Origin: an uncultured Actinomyces sp.
GTDB lineage: Bacteria > Actinomycetota > Actinomycetes > Actinomycetales > Actinomycetaceae
DNA: 5,186 bases
Assembly (NCBI GenBank): GCA_937926415.1
Contig: CALBAF010000189.1
Coordinates: forward strand, 1 to 5,186
Direction of reading: 5' to 3'
Below, in pieces: positions 1 to 4,180 of this stretch. The translations under genes were made by a program, and so were the position numbers. Position 1 is the stretch's first letter; every line of letters starts with the position of its first letter. The notes beneath the pieces were generated by a model. The model was not told the DNA's origin and searched no databases. It was given only the letters and a program-made list of their open reading frames with translations.

Positions 1-371
1 CTCATGAGGGAGCGTGATGCGAAGGCGATGTCGACGCTGTTCTCGCCCAGGCCCGCCTCCTCCCAGTCGTCCTCCCAGGCGAGCAGGTGGGAGGTGATCG
101 GCAGTTTTTCGGCGGTCGTGCGCTCGTCGAGGATGGCCAGCATGGCCTCGGCGAAGTCGCAGCCGTGGACGTGGTGCCCGGCGCGGGCGAGGGGGACGGC
201 GAGCGTGCCCGTCGCGCACCCCATGTCGAGGATCTCCTCGCCCGCCTCGAGTGCGAGGAGGTCCAGGAGCCAACGCTCGTATTCGCTGGTCGCGTTTCGC
301 GTGAACGTCGTGGCCCGCTTGTTCCAATAGGCCTGCGAGTCTCGGTTGATTGTGCTGTTCTGTGTCGACAT
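1..371 (-). CDS. Class I SAM-dependent methyltransferase, N-terminal part (cut by window edge)
   Basis: This frame is open from the ATG at 371 to the left edge, giving 123 codons without a stop; the C-terminus lies outside the window. The protein starts MSTQNSTINRDSQAYWNKRA. It carries the Rossmann-fold SAM-binding motif I, ILDMGCATG (residues 47-55), the second-strand acidic position in HGCDFAEAML (D72), and a later strand-like segment VDIAFASRSLM near residue 113. By family knowledge it transfers a methyl group from S-adenosylmethionine in the cytoplasm; the substrate cannot be told from this fragment. An in-frame ATG at 401 would add ten residues (MQQRRSKGPL), but 371 is preferred because AAAGGG lies a few bases upstream and the residues from there look like a usual N-terminus. 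It is divergent from TA module 1, and the two share an 82-bp intergenic region. Class assignment is firm; exact function is unknown. Confidence 0.88.
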   Translation of the reverse strand, partial: MSTQNSTINRDSQAYWNKRATTFTRNATSEYERWLLDLLALEAGEEILDMGCATGTLAVPLARAGHHVHGCDFAEAMLAILDERTTAEKLPITSHLLAWEDDWEEAGLGENSVDIAFASRSLM

Positions 372-400
372 GAGGGGCCCTTTACTGCGCCTTTGTTGCA

Positions 401-437
401 TGCTTTCGCACTGCTTATGTATGTATATATGACATGC
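401..437 (+). promoter_or_regulatory. AT-rich promoter/operator region of TA module 1, shared with the divergent methyltransferase
   Basis: The short gap between the two divergent genes has a marked AT-rich core (about 415-431, alternating TATGTATGTATATAT) in otherwise GC-rich DNA. A possible plus-strand promoter pairs TTGCAT (396-401) with TATGTA (420-425) at 18 bp. A weak imperfect dyad, ATGT...ACAT (422-436), could be the site for antitoxin autorepression, which is usual for RelB/DinJ modules. Boundaries and promoter elements are inferred by eye. Confidence 0.45.
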
Positions 438-446
438 AGGAGGAGG
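438..446 (+). promoter_or_regulatory. Strong ribosome binding site of the module 1 antitoxin
   Basis: AGGAGGAGG lies seven bases before the ATG at 454 and is by far the best Shine-Dalgarno match in the window. It fixes the antitoxin start and fits the family pattern that antitoxin is made in excess over toxin. Confidence 0.8.
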
Positions 447-453
447 TTTTCGC

Positions 454-723
454 ATGGCAACGGTGAATTTCAGTGTGCGCATGGACGCGGATCTGAAGCG
501 CGAGGTTGAAGCGATCTACGCGGAGCTCGGTATGAATCTGACGTCTGCTGTGAACGCTTTCCTGCGTCAGAGCGTGCGCGTGGGTGGAATGCCTTTCGAT
601 CTGCGTTTGAATGAGCAGCAGCGCGAGACTGTCCTGGCAATGTTGGAAGCGGAGCAGCTCGCCTCTGATCCGGGTGCTGAGGCCATGGATGTTGAAGACG
701 CTCTGGCGGAGTTGAAGCGCTAA
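454..723 (+). CDS. dinJ: RelB/DinJ-family type II antitoxin (module 1, partner of the broken YafQ)
   Basis: This is an 89-residue protein. The N-terminus (VNFSVRMDADLKREVEAIYAEL and on to about residue 50) has the ribbon-helix-helix pattern of RelB/DinJ antitoxins: a short beta strand with alternating residues, a DADLK helix start, then helix two around LTSAVNAFLRQSV and the characteristic MPFDL. This part should dimerise and bind the module's own promoter. The C-terminal part, ending in VEDALAELKR, is acidic and helical like the toxin-wrapping tail of DinJ. The start is fixed by the strong AGGAGGAGG at 438. Its TAA shares one base with the ATG of the downstream toxin (TAATG), so translation is coupled. 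The antitoxin appears intact even though its toxin partner is interrupted. RelB is an equally fair name; the DinJ label comes from the YafQ partner. Confidence 0.9.
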   Translation: MATVNFSVRMDADLKREVEAIYAELGMNLTSAVNAFLRQSVRVGGMPFDLRLNEQQRETVLAMLEAEQLASDPGAEAMDVEDALAELKR

Positions 724-1004
724 TGACTCTGAAAATCGTTTGGACAACGAAGTTTAAGCGCGACTACAAGCGTGCGATGAAGCGCGGGCTCGACATCGTT
801 CGTCTGGACCAAGTTATCCGAACGCTGGCAGCTGGCGAAGAGCTTTCTGCCTCCCATTGAGATCATGCTCTCGGAGGTGAATGGCGGGGGCATCGTGAGT
901 GCCATGTTCAACCTGACTGGCTACTGGTCTATTACGTGGATGGGGAACGTTTGGTTTTGACGTTGACGCGGACGGGAACCCACGCAGATCTGTTTGGCCT
1001 CTAG
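723..1004 (+). pseudogene. yafQ: YafQ-family mRNA interferase toxin interrupted by an in-frame TGA (module 1)
   Basis: Starting at the ATG that overlaps the antitoxin stop, the frame reads 45 codons (MTLKIVWTTKFKRDYKRAMK and on to GEELSASH), meets TGA at 858-860, then continues in the same frame for 47 more codons to TAG at 1002-1004. If the TGA were a sense codon the product would be 93 residues, against 92 for E. coli YafQ. The part after the stop is classic YafQ: DHALGGEW, HRECHVQPDW, and RTGTHADLFGL at the end. Residues matching the E. coli YafQ active site (H50, H63, D67, W68, H87, F91) would be H48, H61, D65, W66, H87 and F91, and all lie beyond the stop. The 45-residue product should therefore lack RNase activity. 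CGA or AGA (Arg) are plausible ancestral codons, since E. coli has a basic residue here. There is no frameshift and no in-frame ATG for re-initiation. A sequencing error cannot be excluded. Confidence 0.9.
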
Positions 1005-1017
1005 GCGCGGCGCTGCG

Positions 1018-1032
1018 TGGAATAATGGCCGC
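1018..1032 (+). promoter_or_regulatory. Extended -10 promoter giving a probable leaderless mRNA for the aldolase
   Basis: TGG (1018-1020) is followed by AATAAT (1021-1026), a 5/6 match to TATAAT with an extended -10 TGn. Six bases then separate it from the GTG at 1033. That spacing would put the transcription start on or next to the start codon, and no Shine-Dalgarno sequence is present. No convincing -35 is visible. Inferred by eye. Confidence 0.5.
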
Positions 1033-2082
1033 GTGAATTCTCCCCATACGCTGCCGAACTTCTCCAGTGACTACCAGGAAGGCGCACACGCCCGGGTGCT
1101 CGACGCCCTCGTCGCCACCAACATGGAACAGTCGAGCGGCTACGGCACCGACGAGCACTGCGAGCGCGCCCGCGACCTGATCCGCGAGGCCTGCCAGGCC
1201 CCCGACGCCGATGTGTACTTCCTGGTCGGCGGTACGCAGACAAACGCGACCGTCATCGACGCGATCCTCCTGCCCTGGCAGGGCGTCATCGCCCCCAATA
1301 CCGGACACATCAACATGCACGAGGCCGGCATCGTGGAGCGCGGCGGCCACAAGATCCTCGACACCCCCGCCGTTGAAGGCAAGATCAACGCCGCCGACGT
1401 CGAACGCATCTGCTCGGCATGGGAGGGCGACGGCGCGCGCGACCACATGATCGCCCCCGCCCTCGTCTATATTTCGCAGCCCACTGAGTACGGCACCCTC
1501 TACTCCCTGCAGGAGCTCGAGGAACTCTCCGCTGTGTGTCGCGAGCGTGACCTCAAGCTCTTCGTCGACGGCGCGCGCCTCGCCTACGCGCTGGCCTCGC
1601 GCGCCAACGACGTGACGCTTGCCGACCTGGCTCGCCTGACCGACGTCTTCTACATCGGCGGCACCAAGTGCGGCTCCCTCTTCGGCGAGGCAGTGGTCAT
1701 CCCCGAGCGCGGCTCGATCCGCCAGTTCGTCACCCAGATGAAGCAGCACGGCGCGCTCCTGGCGAAGGGGCGCCTCCTGGGCGTGCAATTCGAGGCCCTC
1801 TTCGAGGACAGCCTCTACCTGACGATCGGCGAGCCCGCCGTTAAGGCGACCGCGCGCATCCGCGAGGCCCTCAAGCGCGCCGGCTACGTCGTCACCATGG
1901 ACTCGCCGACCAACCTGACCTTCGTGGCCCTCGACCAGGCCGGGCACGAGCGCCTCTCGGACAAGGTACGTTACAGCATCTGGGAGACCCTGCCCGATGG
2001 CCGCTACCTCGCGCGCATCGGAACCTCGTGGGCAACCCCCGAGGAGGACGTCGTGGCCTTCGAGGAGGCCCTGGCCCGGTAA
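1033..2082 (+). CDS. L-threonine aldolase-family PLP enzyme (beta-eliminating lyase family)
   Basis: This is a 349-residue protein from GTG 1033, a usual length for the family. It is a fold-type I PLP enzyme that by family knowledge cleaves L-threonine or L-allo-threonine to glycine and acetaldehyde in the cytoplasm. Residues (numbered from GTG) are: GGTQTNA (66-72) in the cofactor phosphate-binding region; the NTGHINMHEAGIVERGGHK stretch with H96/E97, where a histidine stacks on PLP; VDGARLA with D179 for the pyridine nitrogen and R182; FYIGGTKCGSLFGEA with the Schiff-base lysine K212; and RIGTSWAT near the C-terminus with R328, likely binding the substrate carboxylate. A TTG at 994 would add 13 residues but would overlap the toxin pseudogene and start with an atypical MASRRGAAWNN; GTG is preferred because NSPHTLPNFSSDYQEG is the usual family beginning and an extended -10 sits just upstream. 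Substrate preference cannot be read directly. Confidence 0.92.
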   Translation: MNSPHTLPNFSSDYQEGAHARVLDALVATNMEQSSGYGTDEHCERARDLIREACQAPDADVYFLVGGTQTNATVIDAILLPWQGVIAPNTGHINMHEAGIVERGGHKILDTPAVEGKINAADVERICSAWEGDGARDHMIAPALVYISQPTEYGTLYSLQELEELSAVCRERDLKLFVDGARLAYALASRANDVTLADLARLTDVFYIGGTKCGSLFGEAVVIPERGSIRQFVTQMKQHGALLAKGRLLGVQFEALFEDSLYLTIGEPAVKATARIREALKRAGYVVTMDSPTNLTFVALDQAGHERLSDKVRYSIWETLPDGRYLARIGTSWATPEEDVVAFEEALAR

Positions 2083-2135
2083 GGCCAGTACTTCTGCATG
2101 CTCTGGGTGGAGCGCACCGCCACAGTCTTCAATTC

Positions 2136-2169
2136 GCTATCAGTCTGATAGCATATAGCTATCAGACTG
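2136..2169 (+). promoter_or_regulatory. Operator of TA module 2: perfect 12-bp inverted repeat with three half-sites
   Basis: CAGTCTGATAGC (2141-2152) and GCTATCAGACTG (2158-2169) are exact reverse complements separated by ATATA. The 8-mer GCTATCAG/CTGATAGC occurs three times: 2136-2143 (plus), 2145-2152 (minus) and 2158-2165 (plus), making two overlapping palindromes. It lies 18 bp before the antitoxin start and includes AT-rich -10-like sequence (GCATATAGC), so binding by the ribbon-helix-helix antitoxin would block transcription. Sequence symmetry is observed directly; the operator role is inferred from the family. Confidence 0.8.
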
Positions 2170-2176
2170 TTGTTTT

Positions 2177-2181
2177 AGGGG
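2177..2181 (+). promoter_or_regulatory. Ribosome binding site of the module 2 antitoxin
   Basis: AGGGG six bases before the ATG at 2188 supports that start and puts the whole inverted repeat upstream of the coding region. Confidence 0.6.
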
Positions 2182-2187
2182 TGTTAG

Positions 2188-2445
2188 ATGGCGACGGCTA
2201 CAGTGACTGTTCGGCTCGATGCTGAGGATAAGGCTGCGATGGAGCGTGCCTGCAAAGAAATGGGTCTCTCTATGAATACCGCGTTCACGATCTTTGCGAA
2301 GAAGGTGGCGCGGGAGCAGCGGATTCCCTTCGTTGTGGAGGTTGATGGATTCTACTCGCGTTCCAACCTTGCTCATCTTGACCGCGGTATTGCGGAGCTG
2401 GAGGCCGGGCGCGGTATCTCGCGTGAGCTGATCGAGGATGCGTGA
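2188..2445 (+). CDS. relB: RelB/DinJ-family type II antitoxin (module 2)
   Basis: This is an 85-residue protein. Residues 1-50 show the RelB/DinJ ribbon-helix-helix pattern: ATVTVRLDAEDKAAMERACK, then GLSMNTAFTIFAKKVAREQ and the typical RIPFVVEV junction. The C-terminal half (SRSNLAHLDRGIAELEAGRG, ending in RELIEDA) is acidic and helical and should bind the toxin. It resembles the module 1 antitoxin over the N-terminal DNA-binding part (both MAT.V.VR.DA) but differs in the toxin-binding tail, so the two probably serve different toxins. The gene overlaps the downstream toxin by eight bases, so translation is coupled. Expression is probably autorepressed through the 2136-2169 palindrome. The RelB/DinJ family with a YoeB-like partner is less classical than YefM with YoeB. 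Confidence 0.9.
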   Translation: MATATVTVRLDAEDKAAMERACKEMGLSMNTAFTIFAKKVAREQRIPFVVEVDGFYSRSNLAHLDRGIAELEAGRGISRELIEDA

Positions 2446-2707
2446 CCTTGTCTGGGCCTCCGAGGCCTGGGAGGACTATCTGTGGTGGCAGACTCAGGAT
2501 CGAAAGACACTGAAGCGCATCAATGCACTACTGCGTGATATTGCCAGGAATGGGCAAGGCGCTGGAATTGGTATGGCTGAACCGTTGAAGGGGCGTTACT
2601 CGGGGTGGTGGTCGCGTCGTATTGATGCGTCGAATCGTTTTGTCTATCGCGTGCGAGATGGTCACGTTGAGATCATTTCATGTCGAACGCACTATGGGGA
2701 TCACTAG
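2438..2707 (+). CDS. yoeB: YoeB/Txe-family mRNA interferase toxin (module 2), apparently intact
   Basis: This is an 89-residue protein; E. coli YoeB has 84. Recognisable blocks are LVWASEAWEDYLWWQTQDRK (4-23), LKRINALLRDIARN, EPLKG (48-52), SGWWSRRID (55-63), NRFVYRV and the end SCRTHYGDH. The residues matching the catalytic set of YoeB (E46, R65, H83) are E48, R67 and H85, so activity should be retained. By family knowledge YoeB binds the ribosome and cuts mRNA in the A site, stopping translation until the antitoxin neutralises it. The ATG at 2438 lies inside the end of the antitoxin gene, with GAGG directly before it, so toxin translation depends on the antitoxin being translated. A few extra residues after the HY motif are the only departure from the short family members. 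Confidence 0.93.
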   Translation: MRDLVWASEAWEDYLWWQTQDRKTLKRINALLRDIARNGQGAGIGMAEPLKGRYSGWWSRRIDASNRFVYRVRDGHVEIISCRTHYGDH

Positions 2708-2743
2708 CCTGCAAAGCGACAGCCGTCCGGTGGGCGGGCCAGG

Positions 2744-2778
2744 TGGATCGGGGCGCTGGGCCGGGTTAGCCTGGGTGC
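2744..2778 (+). promoter_or_regulatory. Candidate promoter of the nitroreductase gene, possibly leaderless
   Basis: TAGCCT (2767-2772) fits a TAnnnT -10 and stands six bases before the ATG at 2779. TGGATC (2744-2749), 17 bp upstream of it, is a weak -35 (3/6). There is no good Shine-Dalgarno sequence. The arrangement repeats that seen before the aldolase and the module 3 antitoxin, which is the main reason for listing it. Confidence 0.35.
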
Positions 2779-3501
2779 ATGACACTCACCGCTGAGACGA
2801 ACGACTTTTCCGCCCTGACCGCCTCGCGCCGCTCCACGCGTGCCTTTACAGACCGGGAGATCCCCGCCGAGGTCCTCGACGCGATCCTCGCCGACGCGAC
2901 GACCGCCCCGTCTTGGTCCAACACGCGCGCCTTCCGCGTTGCCCTGGCCATGGGTGAGCGAGCCCAGCGCCTGCGTGAGCACTACGGCCGTCTCTTCGAC
3001 GAGGAGATCGCCGCCCACGCCCGTAAGGCCGAGGATCCGACCGTGGAGATCCCCGTTCTCGACGGCGATTTCCCCGTGCGCAAGCGCTACCCGGACGAGG
3101 TGCGACCCGCCCAGATCGAGGTCGCGAAGCTCCTCTACGGCATCCACGGTATCGAGCGCGCCGACATCGAGGGACGCAACCGCGTGAACCGCCGCAACGT
3201 CATGGCATTCGATGCACCCGTCATGGGCTTCGTCTTCGTCCACGAGGACATGCTCCCGTGGAGTGCCATGGACGCCGGCCTCATGCTCCAGACCCTGTTC
3301 CTGTCTGCCAAGTCGCGCGGCATTGATTCCTGCCCGGTCGGCATCCTCGCCACCTGGCGCGAGCCCGTTGAGGCCGAGTTTGAGATCCCCGAGGGCTACC
3401 GGTTCATCACCGGTTTCGCGCTTGGTTACGCGGATCCCGAGGCTCCGATCAACGCGATGCAGGCGCCGCGCCCGCCGATCCAGCTCCTCGACGGCAAGTG
3501 A
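2779..3501 (+). CDS. Nitroreductase-family FMN-dependent oxidoreductase
   Basis: This is a 240-residue protein, a normal length for the family. Family features are the N-terminal FMN-phosphate motif SRRSTRAF (16-23), the second flavin segment TAPSWSNTRAFRVAL (42-56), the central helix DAGLMLQTLFLSAKSRGIDSC (165-185) followed by PVGI, and the C-terminal GFALGYADPEAPIN (212-225). By family knowledge these enzymes form homodimers with FMN at the interface and use NAD(P)H to reduce nitroaromatics, quinones or other electrophiles; the natural substrate cannot be read from sequence. The start at 2779 follows a TAnnnT box six bases upstream. Codon usage is strongly GC-rich, unlike the flanking TA genes. 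Its stop is only two bases from the stop of the convergent RelE-type toxin gene, leaving no room for a terminator between them. Confidence 0.92.
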   Translation: MTLTAETNDFSALTASRRSTRAFTDREIPAEVLDAILADATTAPSWSNTRAFRVALAMGERAQRLREHYGRLFDEEIAAHARKAEDPTVEIPVLDGDFPVRKRYPDEVRPAQIEVAKLLYGIHGIERADIEGRNRVNRRNVMAFDAPVMGFVFVHEDMLPWSAMDAGLMLQTLFLSAKSRGIDSCPVGILATWREPVEAEFEIPEGYRFITGFALGYADPEAPINAMQAPRPPIQLLDGK

Positions 3502-3503
3502 CG

Positions 3504-3761
3504 CTACGAGCGATACACCTCTCGGCGGTGTGCGACGCGCACGACCGTCACAACGAGGACGTCGTCTTCGATTGAGTAGATGATTCGGTAGTCGCCGACG
3601 CGGATGCGCCACGCGTTCTCCGTGCTTGCGAGCTTCTTGACCCCGTCGGGGCGAGGAGAACTGGCGAGAGTTTCAATGGCGTCCAGTAGGCGGGTTCGCA
3701 CCGGGCGGTCCAGCTTGCGTACCTGGCGTGCTGCCGCCGAGGTGAATTCGATGCGATACAT
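3504..3761 (-). CDS. relE: RelE/ParE-superfamily toxin, RelE type (module 3)
   Basis: This is an 85-residue protein: MYRIEFTSAAARQVRKLDRP at the start, a helical hairpin to about residue 35 (LLDAIETLASSPRPDG), KKLAS, then the core strand pair AWRIRVGDYRIIYSIEDDVL (50-69) and the end VVRVAHRREVYRS. WRIRVGDYRIIY and the HRR.VYR end are typical of RelE-type mRNA interferases; R52, R54, R59 and the terminal R79/R80/Y83 group are candidate RNA-contacting residues by family analogy. It probably cleaves ribosome-bound mRNA. ParE-type gyrase poisoning is a less likely alternative. The gene begins two bases after the antitoxin stop on the same strand and has no clear Shine-Dalgarno, so it is probably translated by coupling. 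It converges on the nitroreductase gene. No truncation is visible. Confidence 0.9.
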   Translation of the reverse strand: MYRIEFTSAAARQVRKLDRPVRTRLLDAIETLASSPRPDGVKKLASTENAWRIRVGDYRIIYSIEDDVLVVTVVRVAHRREVYRS

Positions 3762-3763
3762 CG

Positions 3764-4027
3764 CTAGTCGTTGAGTTCAGCGCGCAGGTCGGCCAGGCTC
3801 ACACGCTGCCCGTCGTCGTTGCGCACTGCCTCCCGGTAGGCCGCAAGATCGCGCGCGTCCTCGAGTTCTTCCAGGGCCAACAAGTCGTCGACGCCGATCA
3901 CGATCGCGGTGAGACGGCCGTTCTTTGTTACGCCAATTCGTTCGCCGCCGTAGGAAGCTCGCCCGAGGACATCGGAGAGGTTTGCGCGCAGCTCGCGAGT
4001 CGATAGGGTTGTGGCAAGCGTGTTCAT
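3764..4027 (-). CDS. Phd/YefM-family type II antitoxin (module 3)
   Basis: This is an 87-residue protein. The N-terminus MNTLATTLSTRELRANLSDV has the Phd/YefM pattern (STRELR.NLS.VL), followed by GGERIGVTKNGRLTAIVIGVDDLLALE, the family's beta-strand segment with a KNGR turn. Residues 1-55 should form the DNA-binding dimer; the acidic C-terminus (LEDARDLAAYREAVRNDDG, ending in LRAELND) should wrap the toxin. It precedes its RelE-type toxin by two bases. The usual YefM partner is YoeB, but a Phd/YefM antitoxin with RelE is also known, for example in the M. tuberculosis RelBE systems. The ATG at 4027 has no Shine-Dalgarno but has TAAAAT exactly six bases upstream, suggesting a leaderless transcript. 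A TGTACA-containing palindrome at 4040-4055 is the likely autoregulatory site. Confidence 0.92.
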   Translation of the reverse strand: MNTLATTLSTRELRANLSDVLGRASYGGERIGVTKNGRLTAIVIGVDDLLALEELEDARDLAAYREAVRNDDGQRVSLADLRAELND

Positions 4028-4033
4028 AGTGTC

Positions 4034-4055
4034 ATTTTAGTACACTGTGTACACA
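4034..4055 (-). promoter_or_regulatory. Promoter and palindromic operator of TA module 3
   Basis: On the minus strand TAAAAT (4039-4034) is a 5/6 match to a -10 box and ends six bases before the ATG. Directly upstream lies a palindrome: GTACAC-T-GTGTAC (4040-4052), overlapping a perfect 10-bp palindrome TGTGTACACA (4046-4055) with core TGTACA. TGTACA is the known core of YefM-type operators in E. coli. The site abuts the -10, so antitoxin binding would exclude RNA polymerase. Symmetry is seen directly; function is inferred. Confidence 0.7.
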
Positions 4056-4180
4056 TTCCGTGTCTGGATGAGACTTCCCAAGCGTGAACAATTTCCCACG
4101 GACGTGCCGCGCGCCCAGCCGAGCGTCTACCGTGGAACGAAGCCCCGGCCTCGTGAAACGTTCGCAATCGGAAGGACCCT
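4056..4180 (+). promoter_or_regulatory. Upstream region of the YkvI-like transporter gene, with a short direct repeat and SD
   Basis: This noncoding stretch separates the divergent module 3 from the transporter gene. It holds GGAAGGA (4170-4176) as the ribosome binding site, four bases before the ATG at 4181. TACCGT (4128-4133) is a weak -10 candidate. CGTGGAACG (4131-4139) and CGTGAAACG (4152-4160) form a near-identical direct repeat 21 bp apart, with a partial copy CGTGAACA at 4083. These could be regulator sites, but this is unproven. No terminator or RNA gene is visible. Confidence 0.4.

Noticed and set aside
858..860. TGA in the yafQ frame as a selenocysteine or recoded sense codon
   Set aside because: YafQ has no cysteine or selenocysteine requirement at this site, no obvious stem-loop was noted just downstream, and TGA ends other genes in the window.
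994..1032. TTG start at 994 for the aldolase
   Set aside because: It would overlap the end of the yafQ frame and add a non-family N-terminus; GTG at 1033 has an extended -10 box at leaderless distance and begins with the usual family sequence.
814..1947. Long open frame (377 codons) on the minus strand opposite the aldolase gene
   Set aside because: Its composition is explained by GC-rich third positions of the plus-strand gene, which has full PLP-enzyme motifs; the antisense translation shows no family motif.
2083..2130. Possible terminator hairpin after the aldolase (GGTG GAGCG CACC, around 2107-2119)
   Set aside because: The stem is only four base pairs and no T tract follows.
2704..3612. 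Minus-strand open frame (302 codons) opposite the nitroreductase gene
   Set aside because: It spans the real nitroreductase gene and part of the real toxin gene in another frame; shadow of GC-rich coding bias.
4137..4154. Imperfect stem ACGAAGCC / GGCCTCGT upstream of the transporter gene
   Set aside because: It has one mismatch and a two-base loop that would have to open; too weak to call a regulatory RNA structure or terminator.
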